A DNA stretch of 32,502 nucleotides from Alloscardovia theropitheci (GCF_004332295.1 NZ_RXLP01000026.1:210155-242656), one strand, 5' to 3'; shown: positions 8,123-16,275, numbered from the stretch's first letter. The notes: generated from the sequence alone by a model not told the origin. A program made the numbers and translations.

Positions 8123-10642
8123 CTACGAGCGGAACATAATCTCCTTCAGAGCGGACTCTATTTCCGCAGGGATACGATCAGTAACACTATGTTCCTCCGT
8201 ATCCCCATGAAGACTATATTCATAATCAAACTTCTGTGCGCCCAAAGAAGCAAGTTCAGATACATCGCCACTCAAAGCTACACGATATACTGCCTCTTTC
8301 ATATTGTACGCAATTTGAGTATCCAGAAGCATCTTACGAGTATCTTCTGCCACAGGATTTTGTGCTGGGACTACTCCATCAATGCGAACACGAAGCTCAT
8401 CAGCTGTCAATGCTGATTCAAGAGTATATGAAGCACTCATATTTTCAACATCGTAGACATAAGCTACAACGCGCGCTCCTGTTAACGCTTCCATACCCAA
8501 ATCTTCAACACCGCGAACTGTCAGAGTCCATGTACGCTTTTCTGGAACAGCAGCTACGTCTCCTTCAACTGGATGAACAACAAATTCAGAGCCATTCCAT
8601 GTCAAACGAGTCTGAGCATTCTTGCCCTGACGAGCATCATTGAAGTGACCATTATCTTCAATTACAGTGAACTCATGATCGCTGCCGTCGACGCTTGGGA
8701 ACACAACGACTTCAAAGGACGATGGATTTGCAACAGAGTTAATCTTGTCCCCTTGTTCAAGCTGTGCAAGAGGAACAATTGCACAGCTTGGAGCAAAGAT
8801 TGGCTGACGATTAAGAGCACGCCAAGCTTCAAACTTTCGCCCATCGCCCTTTGCTACGTAATGGCGACCAGAGAAGAAATCGAACCATTCGCCTGCTGGC
8901 AGCCACACGTCCGCTTTTGCCTTTGCGACATTCTTATCCGAAGGAGAGGTAATAGGTGCCACAACGAGCTCAGTGCCGAACCAGAACTCATTTGGAACGC
9001 TGTACGCATCCCAACTTTCTGGAGCATTCCAATACATCGGCTGAACTAATGGTTCACCTTCTTCATATGCACGATAATTCATCGTATACAAATAAGGAAT
9101 CAAACGATGACGAAGCTGCAAGGTTTCAACCATTGCACTGCGAACCTCTGGACGGAAGTTCCATGGTTCCTTACTCGTAAATGCGGAATTACTTGAATGC
9201 AAACGATTAATTGGGCTGAAGGTACCATACTGATACCAGCGAGCTTCCAACTCATCGTCGCGATAGCCCATCATATGACCACCGATATCATGACTCCACC
9301 AACCGAAACCGATATTTGATGCGGTTGCAGTGAATTCAGGCTGGAACCTAAGAGATTCCCACGATACGATTGTGTCACCCGAGAAACCAACTGGGTAACG
9401 GTGTGAGCCAGGTCCTGCGTAACGGGAGAATGTCAATGGCCACTTCCCATCTCGAGCAGAATCAATGTAATGTACATGATTGAGCATCCACAATGGATCG
9501 AGGCCTGGCTGACGAGTTACACCACCCTGCTGCCAATCAACCCACCAGAAATCAACACCTTCATCTTCTAGATCGTGATGCATATCGAAGTAACCGTCCA
9601 TAAACTTTGGATTAGTTAAATCGAATTCAACAGCCTCATCAGTAGATGGGTCAATTCCAACCTTCTGAGCCAGCTCTTTATATGGCTTCTCATAACCGCG
9701 CACACCATCGCGAGGATGAATGTTGAGGGTTGTCTTCAAACCATCATCCGCCAGTTCGGAAAGCATCGCGACATGATCTGGATACAGTTCTTTGTTCCAC
9801 GTATATCCGGTCCATCCGTACCCATACTTTGGATCGATATCAGTGATATGCCAGTCCATATCAATAACAGCTGTAGTAAATGGAATCTCTTCTTCCTTAA
9901 AGCGCTTATGAAGCTTTAAGTAGTCTTCCTGCGTATATGCAAAATAACGGCTCCACCAGTTACCCATAGCCCAACGAGGTAAGAGAGGCTGCGGGCCAGT
10001 AAGCTTATAAAAATCACGCAAAGCTTGCTTATAGTCATGCGCATAACCGAAGAAATAAAAATCTATTTCTTCATGATCGCGCGAAGAAATACGCCAACCA
10101 CCAGCGTTAATATTCGCTTCCCCAAATGCTGCCTTTGGAGAAGCCCCCTCATAACCAACCGTGTTCGAACGAGAGTCATCAAGAATAGCCCAACCATCTC
10201 GAGAAAGAATTCCCTCTTCCATTTCAGTACGGCCATTAATCGTGTCAAGAGTTCGTGTAGTTCCGCGCAAATTGCCAGGAGCAGCATCGCCATAATGCCA
10301 TGTATTGAACTGAGAGGTCGTCAGATGCTTGACCACGACACTTAAGCCTTCTTTAGTAAAAGGCTTCTTGTCATACGTTACATATAATTCACCAGTATCA
10401 ATAATGAGATAGCCATCGCGTTCTGTCACGTTAACAGTGACATCGTCATCCCAGTTACGATTGAAGACAACCTGAGTTGGTTTATCCTCAAACACACCTG
10501 TATCTGACCATTCGAAACGCAATAATGAGTTGGTAATAACACCAATTCGCCAGTTATCGCCAGAAATTATACGTTTAGCATCCATTACCGGGTCAAGCAT
10601 TCGCTCGTACTCAGCAAAAGCGCCGTTTCCTTGTGCTGCCAT
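8123..10642 (-). CDS. Glycoside hydrolase family 31 (alpha-glucosidase-type)
   Basis: An 839-residue cytosolic enzyme with no signal peptide. GH31 enzymes are retaining alpha-glycosidases acting on alpha-glucosides, alpha-xylosides or related sugars. An N-terminal beta-sandwich (about 1-215) precedes the TIM barrel, which has GNWWSRYFAYT, the IDMDWH strand (260-264), the nucleophile strand FWWVDWQQGG with Asp369, and the acid/base segment GFSGD with Asp423. C-terminal beta domains follow from about 560. The nucleophile motif is WVDWQQ rather than the common WxDMNE, placing it in a less usual GH31 branch, so substrate should not be assumed. It lies behind an ABC sugar transporter but has its own promoter with two LacI-type operators. 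GGAG precedes the ATG. Confidence 0.93.
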   Translation of the reverse strand: MAAQGNGAFAEYERMLDPVMDAKRIISGDNWRIGVITNSLLRFEWSDTGVFEDKPTQVVFNRNWDDDVTVNVTERDGYLIIDTGELYVTYDKKPFTKEGLSVVVKHLTTSQFNTWHYGDAAPGNLRGTTRTLDTINGRTEMEEGILSRDGWAILDDSRSNTVGYEGASPKAAFGEANINAGGWRISSRDHEEIDFYFFGYAHDYKQALRDFYKLTGPQPLLPRWAMGNWWSRYFAYTQEDYLKLHKRFKEEEIPFTTAVIDMDWHITDIDPKYGYGWTGYTWNKELYPDHVAMLSELADDGLKTTLNIHPRDGVRGYEKPYKELAQKVGIDPSTDEAVEFDLTNPKFMDGYFDMHHDLEDEGVDFWWVDWQQGGVTRQPGLDPLWMLNHVHYIDSARDGKWPLTFSRYAGPGSHRYPVGFSGDTIVSWESLRFQPEFTATASNIGFGWWSHDIGGHMMGYRDDELEARWYQYGTFSPINRLHSSNSAFTSKEPWNFRPEVRSAMVETLQLRHRLIPYLYTMNYRAYEEGEPLVQPMYWNAPESWDAYSVPNEFWFGTELVVAPITSPSDKNVAKAKADVWLPAGEWFDFFSGRHYVAKGDGRKFEAWRALNRQPIFAPSCAIVPLAQLEQGDKINSVANPSSFEVVVFPSVDGSDHEFTVIEDNGHFNDARQGKNAQTRLTWNGSEFVVHPVEGDVAAVPEKRTWTLTVRGVEDLGMEALTGARVVAYVYDVENMSASYTLESALTADELRVRIDGVVPAQNPVAEDTRKMLLDTQIAYNMKEAVYRVALSGDVSELASLGAQKFDYEYSLHGDTEEHSVTDRIPAEIESALKEIMFRS

Positions 10643-10719
10643 TGCAAGCTCCTTCGCTTTGTGTAAAAACTTTTCTTATCATGCCATAATGCGGGTACGT
10701 ATAACACGTAACTTTATTA

Positions 10720-10733
10720 TGACATCGTTTTCA
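10720..10733 (-). promoter_or_regulatory. LacI-type operator, downstream of the GH31 promoter
   Basis: Minus-strand TGAAAACGATGTCA fits the LacI-family pattern TGnAAnCGnTTnCA at all but one defined position. It lies about 15-28 bp downstream of the predicted -10, where a bound repressor would block transcription. It matches the site at 10809-10822 except for one base. Confidence 0.6.
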
Positions 10734-10747
10734 TATTGATAATTTTA

Positions 10748-10775
10748 AGTATATCGTATTTTTTAAAAAATCCAA
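10748..10775 (-). promoter_or_regulatory. Candidate sigma70-type promoter of the GH31 gene
   Basis: Minus-strand TTGGAT (plus 10770-10775), 16-bp A/T-rich spacer, TATACT (plus 10748-10753). The two operator candidates flank it. Confidence 0.55.
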
Positions 10776-10808
10776 TGTTTACACAGAGAATTTTTTATTT
10801 TATTCAAT

Positions 10809-10822
10809 TGACATCGTTTGCA
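10809..10822 (-). promoter_or_regulatory. LacI-type operator, upstream of the GH31 promoter
   Basis: Minus-strand TGCAAACGATGTCA, the same motif as at 10720-10733 and 89 bp away from it. The pair shares GACATCGTTT-CATATT on the plus strand. Two flanking operators could support repressor looping. Confidence 0.55.
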
Positions 10823-10877
10823 TATTATTAACTTCAATCCAACACACCATGATCAAAGCTAATGCATACCCATTTAC

Positions 10878-10908
10878 ATAAAGAGGGGCCGTCCTATGAC
10901 AGCCCCTC
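10878..10908 (-). terminator. Rho-independent terminator after the second permease gene
   Basis: Arms GAGGGGC (10883-10889) and GCCCCTC (10902-10908) extend inward through a G-U pair and GTC/GAC to an 11-bp stem closed by a tetraloop on the minus strand. TTTATG follows. It separates the transporter genes from GH31. Confidence 0.75.
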
Positions 10909-10926
10909 ATCACACCATGAATTCTC

Positions 10927-11760
10927 TTACTTCGAACTACCAGTTGCAATACCTGCAATGAATTGCTTTTGGAAGATGACATAAACAATAATCACTGGAA
11001 CAATAGCCAACGAGGTAGCTGCGAACAACCCACCATAGTCAGTTCCATATTGACCATTAAAAGCCTTCAATCCAACTGCAAGCAACTGCTTGGATTCATC
11101 AGTAATCATCAAGAATGGCCACAGGTAATCTTCCCAATTCCATAGGAAGGTAAAGATTGCCAACGCTGCAATGGTATTATGGCTCAGCGGCAAAATCAGG
11201 CTATGGAAGATACGCGTATCGCTAGCACCATCCAAACGTGCCGCTTCAATTAGCTCATCAGAAATACCGGAAATAGATTGACGGAATAAGAAGATACCAA
11301 ATCCAGAAATCATCCCTGGAATAATCAATGCCTTATAACTATCAAGCCATCCAAACTGAACCATCATTTCATACTGAGGAATAATAGTTACAGCCCAAGG
11401 AATCATCATTGTACTCATAACGATTCCGAAGAGGAAATCGCGGCCAAAGAAGCGCATCTTCGAGAATACAAATCCCATCAAAGCTGACGTGTAGATAATG
11501 ATAATCGTCTTTACAGATGCCACAAACAAAGAGTTAGCAAACAAGCGGAAGAAATTGAAGTTCTCCTGAATGCTCACATAATTATCCAAAGTTGTTGGAG
11601 CTGGGAAGAGACCACCATTAATCTTGACAATCTCACTGTTAGGAGCAAACGATGAGATAAACATCCACAAGAATGGAACAATCGTTATCGCTGCTACAAC
11701 AAAAAGGAATACTGTAAGAACAATTGAGCCGATACGGCTTCCTGCTGTTTTCTTATTCAT
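10927..11760 (-). CDS. Carbohydrate ABC transporter permease, MalG type (CUT1)
   Basis: A 277-residue inner-membrane permease, normal length for MalG-type CUT1 subunits. It has about six hydrophobic helices and the EAA loop EAARLDGASDTRIFHSLILPLS, which docks the ATPase. It would form the channel together with the MalF-type subunit encoded just upstream. No ATPase gene is in the window; CUT1 importers in bifidobacteria commonly share an MsmK-type ATPase encoded elsewhere. The ATG begins 2 nt after the stop of the upstream permease gene, so the two are translationally close. A terminator follows. Confidence 0.94.
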   Translation of the reverse strand: MNKKTAGSRIGSIVLTVFLFVVAAITIVPFLWMFISSFAPNSEIVKINGGLFPAPTTLDNYVSIQENFNFFRLFANSLFVASVKTIIIIYTSALMGFVFSKMRFFGRDFLFGIVMSTMMIPWAVTIIPQYEMMVQFGWLDSYKALIIPGMISGFGIFLFRQSISGISDELIEAARLDGASDTRIFHSLILPLSHNTIAALAIFTFLWNWEDYLWPFLMITDESKQLLAVGLKAFNGQYGTDYGGLFAATSLAIVPVIIVYVIFQKQFIAGIATGSSK

Positions 11761-11762
11761 TG

Positions 11763-12668
11763 TTATGCCAGTCCTTCCGTATCTCCAGAAATCTTGAACA
11801 TAATCAGGGTAAGAATAGCTGTGAAGATAAACAGTACTACTGCCTGAGCTGAAGCAACACCAAAGTTATTCTTATTAAATGCCTGATCGAAAATTAAGTA
11901 GCTAATAGTATACGTAGAAGTACCTGGTCCACCTTCTGTCATAACGAGGAACTGTACGTATGCCTGAAGATAGCTAATCATTGACGTGATAACGATAAAT
12001 AGTGTCGTCGATTTGAGCAATGGCAACGTAATGCGGAAGAAAATTTGTACGGAATTTGCGCCATCAATTTCCGCAGCTTCATACACATCACGAGGTAAAT
12101 TCATCAAACCAGCCAGATAGAGAACGGTTGCGTAACCAAAATCTTTCCAAATAGTCATGATGATTACTGCAGGCATTGCCCACTTAGAGTCATGAAGCCA
12201 GTTGATATTCAAACCGGTTACCTTGTCAATCATGCCAAACTGCGGATCGAACATCCACAACCATACGAAGCTAACAGCAACTAATGGTGTAATTGTTGGC
12301 ATATAGAACAAACCACGCAATGTATCTTTTGCATACACTAAGCGAGAGCTCAAGAGCAACGCAAGTCCCAAACCGATAACCACTCGGAAGACTGTAGACC
12401 ATCCCAAAAATACCGCAGTATTCCCCATTGAGGTCCAGAAAAGCTTATCAGTTAAGATATCTTTATAATTTTCAAAACCAACCCAATCGTATGTCTCATT
12501 GAGTGGATTCCAATTATGCAAGCTTCCAGCGAATGCTTTATAAATTGGATATGCCAAGAAGATGGCAAAGTAAACGACAAGGAAGGTAACTGCCATATTC
12601 CTTAATGTGAAAATACGCGACAGCAGCGACCTACCAGTGCGTGCAGATACATCTTTGTTTTTCATCAT
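11763..12668 (-). CDS. Carbohydrate ABC transporter permease, MalF type (CUT1)
   Basis: A 301-residue inner-membrane subunit with about six helices and the EAA loop EAAEIDGANSVQIFFRITLP, typical of short MalF-type CUT1 permeases lacking the large periplasmic insertion of E. coli MalF. It pairs with the MalG-type protein downstream. Two adjacent ATGs are possible starts; AGAGAG precedes the first. It is separated from the substrate-binding protein gene by about 245 bp containing a hairpin, so its expression is probably lower than that of the binding protein. Confidence 0.94.
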   Translation of the reverse strand: MMKNKDVSARTGRSLLSRIFTLRNMAVTFLVVYFAIFLAYPIYKAFAGSLHNWNPLNETYDWVGFENYKDILTDKLFWTSMGNTAVFLGWSTVFRVVIGLGLALLLSSRLVYAKDTLRGLFYMPTITPLVAVSFVWLWMFDPQFGMIDKVTGLNINWLHDSKWAMPAVIIMTIWKDFGYATVLYLAGLMNLPRDVYEAAEIDGANSVQIFFRITLPLLKSTTLFIVITSMISYLQAYVQFLVMTEGGPGTSTYTISYLIFDQAFNKNNFGVASAQAVVLFIFTAILTLIMFKISGDTEGLA

Positions 12669-12847
12669 AATCTCTCTAATTAAGCGGCGTATATCCGTAA
12701 TCTCGGATTCCGTTTGAGCTTTGTCTGAACTCTACAAGCTCTATGAGTTCTACAGGAGTATAAAACTCCTTTTATACTCTTCACATGTATGCAGCGTCTG
12801 AAAATGAATGTCAACAGCTGATTGCATCTGAAGAATCTTAATCATCA

Positions 12848-12883
12848 CATTGGGGTGAGAACTTGACGTCCATCACCCCAATG
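12848..12883 (-). terminator. Intercistronic hairpin between the binding-protein and permease genes
   Basis: Perfect 11-bp stem CATTGGGGTGA (12848-12858) and TCACCCCAATG (12873-12883), 14-nt loop, 32 bp after the binding-protein stop. On the minus strand no T-run follows, so it probably stabilises or partially terminates the transcript. Such elements commonly raise binding-protein levels relative to permeases. CAACTTTTT follows on the plus strand. Confidence 0.6.
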
Positions 12884-12914
12884 CAACTTTTTATGCACTT
12901 ATGGGCAACTTGGT

Positions 12915-14297
12915 TTACTTGTGCTCGCTGAAGAACTCATACTTACTCTCAGCAGAGACGAAGTCTGACCCCTTCATATCCTTATCCATTGCCTTTTGAC
13001 CTTCAGCTACAGCTTCATCGATAGACTTACCGTTCTGAGTTGCATCTTCGAATGCAACCTTACCGGAAGACTCTACTGTTGCAGGTGTAGCACCTGGCCA
13101 GATAAGGCGGGAAACACGTGGCTGAATTGCCTTCATAACTGGGCTCTTCAAGATGTCAGCATCGTTTTGCAGGTTTGCCTTAGCTGGGAAGGAGTTCAAG
13201 CCCTTTACAGCCTGACGGATATAGTCATCGTTTGCGAGAAGGTACTTAACGAAGTCTTGAGCTACTGCCTGCTGTTCCTTAGACTGATTCTTGTTAACAC
13301 CTGGTGTTGATTCGCCGTTATAACGATCATATGCAAATGGAGTATCAGTTGAGAAGGTTGGAGTAGCAAATACTCCATAGTCAACGTTTGGATACTTATC
13401 CTTCATAGTTCCTTCGAGCCAACCCCATGCATAGACCATTGCGGTTTGTCCCTGACCGAATGACTCAGAATAATCGTTTCCGAAGTTTACAGAACCAATC
13501 TTATCCTTCTCATACATGTCCTTGAGGAACTGCATGTTTTCCTTAGTGGTGTCATTGTCATAGTTTGCCTGCTTGCCATCATCCTTGAAGAGCAATGTAC
13601 CCTTCTGATAGTTCAAGCCCTGGTAAATTGCGGAATATGCACCATTAAAGTTAAAGCCTGCCTGAGTCATCTTGTCGCCATCGAACTTAGTAAGCTTCTT
13701 AGCAACATCGATGAACTGATCCCATGTTGTAGGAATATCAGCATCAGTCAAGCCAGCTTCTTTCCACATGGTCTTGTTGTAATAGATGTTACCGGTATTG
13801 ATTACAGAATCAATGTACTTCACCTTGCCGTTAGCATCTTCGTGAGCAGCTGATGATGGGTAATCGGCTTCAAGCTGAGCTTGATCAATATCATAATCTG
13901 CTGCATATGGACGAATCAATGAATCATAGGAGTTGTGAATATTGAACACAGCTGGGCCATTCTTACCCTTAAGCTGCAATGGAAGCTTTGTCCAATAATC
14001 ATCCCACGTCTGCTTCTTAATCTTGATAGTGACGTTTGGATAAATCTTGTGATAATCCTCAGACAGCTGATATACAGGATCTACGCCCTTATCAGACCAT
14101 GTCCAGTAGTCAATAGTAATTGGCTTACCCTCGTTTACAAGATGGTTTGGATCATACTTAACGTTTGTACCGATAACATCAAGTCCCTTATCCTTCTTGG
14201 TATCGGTTACGCCTTGACTTCCACTTCCGCATGCTCCCAGCATTGCTAAAATGCCAGCGGTTGCAATTGTTGCGGTTGCAATCTTCTTGAATTGCAT
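12915..14297 (-). CDS. Carbohydrate ABC transporter substrate-binding lipoprotein (CUT1, extracellular solute-binding family 1)
   Basis: A 460-residue lipoprotein with signal peptide and lipobox LGAC (Cys23). The mature part looks like family 1 solute-binding proteins: ITIDYWTWSDKGVDPVYQLSEDY near the start, aromatic residues typical of sugar binding, and PTTWDQFIDVAKKLT in the first lobe. It would capture the sugar outside the cell and deliver it to the two permeases downstream. The GH31 enzyme suggests an alpha-glucoside or related oligosaccharide, but this is inference. The start has an AAGGAGAG ribosome-binding site and a strong promoter at 14345-14373. Confidence 0.94.
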   Translation of the reverse strand: MQFKKIATATIATAGILAMLGACGSGSQGVTDTKKDKGLDVIGTNVKYDPNHLVNEGKPITIDYWTWSDKGVDPVYQLSEDYHKIYPNVTIKIKKQTWDDYWTKLPLQLKGKNGPAVFNIHNSYDSLIRPYAADYDIDQAQLEADYPSSAAHEDANGKVKYIDSVINTGNIYYNKTMWKEAGLTDADIPTTWDQFIDVAKKLTKFDGDKMTQAGFNFNGAYSAIYQGLNYQKGTLLFKDDGKQANYDNDTTKENMQFLKDMYEKDKIGSVNFGNDYSESFGQGQTAMVYAWGWLEGTMKDKYPNVDYGVFATPTFSTDTPFAYDRYNGESTPGVNKNQSKEQQAVAQDFVKYLLANDDYIRQAVKGLNSFPAKANLQNDADILKSPVMKAIQPRVSRLIWPGATPATVESSGKVAFEDATQNGKSIDEAVAEGQKAMDKDMKGSDFVSAESKYEFFSEHK

Positions 14298-14344
14298 CTT
14301 CTCTCCTTACTCCAATGTAAGTAATATTGGTTGTTGCAGTAACT

Positions 14345-14373
14345 ACTATACCGCTTATTCCGCGGGTTTTCAA
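14345..14373 (-). promoter_or_regulatory. Promoter of the substrate-binding protein operon
   Basis: Minus-strand TTGAAA (plus 14368-14373), 17-bp spacer, TATAGT (plus 14345-14350): close to the sigma70 consensus with ideal spacing. Confidence 0.65.
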
Positions 14374-14412
14374 TGTTCGCGAAAACTTTCTGAAAACTTT
14401 TCGATTTTTTAA

Positions 14413-14426
14413 TGTAAACGGTTACA
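14413..14426. promoter_or_regulatory. LacI-family operator
   Basis: TGTAAACGGTTACA matches TGnAAnCGnTTnCA at every defined position and is palindromic around CG except for one base pair. It overlaps the predicted -35 of the regulator gene and lies about 40 bp upstream of the -35 of the transporter promoter. It fits autoregulation and control of the operon. Confidence 0.7.
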
Positions 14427-14545
14427 TTTTATGCCGTTTTCGTGATACTATTTTCTTGTGACACGGCGTGTCGTTGAAGCACCACTGTGTCGCACACAAG
14501 AGATTTTGGAATAGACGAATAACCAAGCTCGACGAAGAGGCACAC

Positions 14546-15580
14546 ATGAAGACGAGTATCAATGACGTTGCGCAAGCAGCTGGCGTATCAACTGCTACGG
14601 TATCGCGCGTATTTTCACACCCAGATAGAGTAGCTGAACGCACCCGTGAAAAAGTACTTAAAGTTGCAAGTGAGCTTGATTTTTACATCTCTCGTTCTGC
14701 TGGAGTTTTGAAATCGGGTCAAGCAAAGCGAATTGCTTTTCTTATGGGCTCGAGCAAACTCGATTGGTTCACAAGCCGCATCATCGAGGGACTCAACACC
14801 GTCTTCCGTGCAGCCCATTACGATTTAGTGATCTTCCCGATAACAAATATTGAAGAACGCAAGCAATTCTTCGACGATCTACCGTTACGCGGAAATGTCG
14901 ATGCAGTTGTAGTTTCCTCTTTCGACATCGGACCAGACGAAGTTGTTCGTTTACAAAAAGCACGTGTACCAATCGTTGGAATAAATGTCGCAGACACCAC
15001 CGGTTTTACCGCAACTGTCAGCATTGACGATTATGAGGGCACATCCATCGCAGTACGTTATCTCAAGCAATTAGGGCATCAACACATCGCATATTGCTAC
15101 ACAGAATTCGCGCGCGGACTTCACTTCAGTTCATGGTCGCGTATTAACGGCTTCAAGAAAGCCTGCGAAGAGGAAAACATCAATTACTCATACATTTTGA
15201 GCGAAACTACTGAAGACGTTTTTAGCAATATTTACTCTGCGCTCATGACTCCTGAGCATAAAGACGCCACCGCTTTACTCTTCCACCAAGATTCTCTGGC
15301 AATACCATTTATCTTTGCATACCGCGAGATGGGAATGGATATCCCAGCTACAATCTCTGTGATGGGATATGACAATTCTAATTTTGCTGGTGAAATTGGC
15401 TTAACAACGATTAAGCAAAAGCCTCTCGATATGGCTATCCTCGCTGCGCACAAAACGCTTCGTCTTATTGAAGATGATTATAGTGCAGCGACTCATGATG
15501 TTATCCCAGTAAAATTGGTAGTACGCAAAACTACAGCACAGCCTGCACAGCCTGCACAGCCTGCACAGTCACTAAATTAG
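14546..15580 (+). CDS. LacI family transcriptional regulator
   Basis: A 345-residue sugar-responsive repressor. The N-terminal helix-turn-helix SINDVAQAAGVSTATVSRVFS and hinge are typical of LacI/GalR. A periplasmic-binding-like effector domain follows, with VVSSFDIGPDEVV, the second-lobe segment DYEGTSIAVRYLKQLGHQHI and TTIKQKP near the end. The ATG at 14546 is chosen because the helix-turn-helix begins immediately and GAAGAGG precedes it; an upstream in-frame GTG at 14468 would add a non-conserved extension. It is divergent from the transporter operon and GH31, which carry candidate operators. The extreme C-terminus AQPAQPAQPAQ is encoded by a 9-bp tandem repeat. Confidence 0.94.
   Translation: MKTSINDVAQAAGVSTATVSRVFSHPDRVAERTREKVLKVASELDFYISRSAGVLKSGQAKRIAFLMGSSKLDWFTSRIIEGLNTVFRAAHYDLVIFPITNIEERKQFFDDLPLRGNVDAVVVSSFDIGPDEVVRLQKARVPIVGINVADTTGFTATVSIDDYEGTSIAVRYLKQLGHQHIAYCYTEFARGLHFSSWSRINGFKKACEEENINYSYILSETTEDVFSNIYSALMTPEHKDATALLFHQDSLAIPFIFAYREMGMDIPATISVMGYDNSNFAGEIGLTTIKQKPLDMAILAAHKTLRLIEDDYSAATHDVIPVKLVVRKTTAQPAQPAQPAQSLN
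15541..15567 (+). repeat. 9-bp tandem repeat in the regulator C-terminus
   Basis: GCCTGCACA occurs three times in perfect tandem and encodes the AQP tail of the LacI-type regulator. Copy number could vary in frame without harming the fold. Confidence 0.8.
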
Positions 15581-15584
15581 AATC

Positions 15585-15632
15585 TTGTAGACATATGGAT
15601 AATGCTTCACATGTCTACAAACTATTTTCTGT
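15585..15632 (+). terminator. Terminator of the LacI-type regulator gene
   Basis: Perfect 10-bp stem TTGTAGACAT (15585-15594) and ATGTCTACAA (15611-15620), 16-nt loop, followed by ACTATTTTCTGTTTG. Confidence 0.65.
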
Positions 15633-15648
15633 TTGTTATAGCTTCTTT

Positions 15649-15707
15649 ATCGTAAACGATTATTTTTTCGCATTTCCTATTGCATAAATAATAATTCGTC
15701 CTATAAT
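15649..15707 (+). promoter_or_regulatory. Promoter and possible operator of the glycine-zipper gene
   Basis: TTGCAT (15680-15685), 16-bp spacer, TATAAT (15702-15707) is an excellent sigma70-type promoter. ATCGTAAACGAT (15649-15660), arms of 5 bp with a 2-nt centre, lies just upstream and resembles LacI-family half-sites. It could be bound by the neighbouring regulator or another protein. Confidence 0.6.
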
Positions 15708-15768
15708 ACATGGTTAGGAGTAACCCCTTGTAATTCCACAAGTGAACTCCTTAAAGAAAGAAATTTCA

Positions 15769-16275
15769 ATGAGTAAATCAAAAAGATTACCTCTTATTTT
15801 CTTAGTTATCTGCCTATTTTGCATTTCGATCATATATAGCACTACAGCTATGGCCTCTGAAGAAGTTACCCCATCTTACACTATCTCTCAATTAGATAAT
15901 GGAGCTGTAATAACGTTACAAGGTGCCCATTTTTCTCAAGAGACTACCGGTGATGTTTCCGTTTTTTCATCGCAGGGGGAAAGATTAGATACTTTGTACC
16001 AGCATTACAATGGGCACGAGATAGAATATCGCCAAATCAACTCTCATACAGTTGTCGCACTGCCACGTACTAGTAATTATTATATGATGTCATATGCAAA
16101 AAGAACTTTTAATTCTGCACACTATGTACGCTGCGTTGCTAAGACAGCTCTGGGAATGGGCGCATCTGGCGCTATTCGCGGAATATTCGGTGGTCCCGCA
16201 GGAGCAGCAGCTGGTGGCTTAACAGGTCTGGCCGCCGGGGTGATATGGAGTCCTATCTCATGCGCAATCCATTAA
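15769..16275 (+). CDS. Secreted protein with C-terminal glycine-zipper domain, bacteriocin-like
   Basis: A 168-residue protein of no named family that I recognise. It has a signal peptide (about 1-29, cleavage likely after AMA), a polar middle region (about 30-118), and a C-terminal segment of about 45 residues running from RCVAKTALG to SPISCAIH. That segment is packed with small residues in GxxxG-like spacing (GASGAIRGIFGGPAGAAAGG) and bracketed by Cys122 and Cys165, which could form a disulfide. Such C-termini occur in class II bacteriocin-like and other membrane-inserting secreted peptides of Gram-positives. The ATG at 15769 gives a clean signal peptide; a GTG at 15742 would add nine residues. 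The downstream gene overlaps its end by 31 bp. Toxin function is inference only. Confidence 0.7.
   Translation: MSKSKRLPLIFLVICLFCISIIYSTTAMASEEVTPSYTISQLDNGAVITLQGAHFSQETTGDVSVFSSQGERLDTLYQHYNGHEIEYRQINSHTVVALPRTSNYYMMSYAKRTFNSAHYVRCVAKTALGMGASGAIRGIFGGPAGAAAGGLTGLAAGVIWSPISCAIH

Larger units (their letters stand above)
10643..10926 (-). promoter_or_regulatory. Intergenic regulatory region between the permease and GH31 genes
   Basis: No gene is seen in these 284 bp. In minus-strand order the region holds the permease terminator, an upstream LacI-type operator, an A/T-rich tract, a promoter, a second operator just downstream of it, and the GH31 ribosome-binding site. This indicates that GH31 can be transcribed and controlled separately from the transporter genes. 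Confidence 0.65.
14298..14545. promoter_or_regulatory. Divergent control region between the transporter operon and lacI-type regulator
   Basis: The region holds a minus-strand promoter for the binding-protein gene, an 11-bp-spaced direct repeat GAAAACTTT (14381-14389 and 14392-14400), an operator (14413-14426), and a plus-strand promoter candidate for the regulator: TTACAT (14422-14427), 18-bp spacer, TACTAT. The regulator -35 overlaps the operator. Confidence 0.6.

Noticed and set aside
10140-10180. GTTCGAA, recalling a tRNA T-loop
   Set aside because: It lies within the GH31 coding sequence and has no surrounding cloverleaf or acceptor stem.
14468-14545. Upstream GTG start for the LacI-type regulator
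   Set aside because: It would add 26 residues before a helix-turn-helix that normally starts at the N-terminus, and the ATG at 14546 has a good GAAGAGG site.
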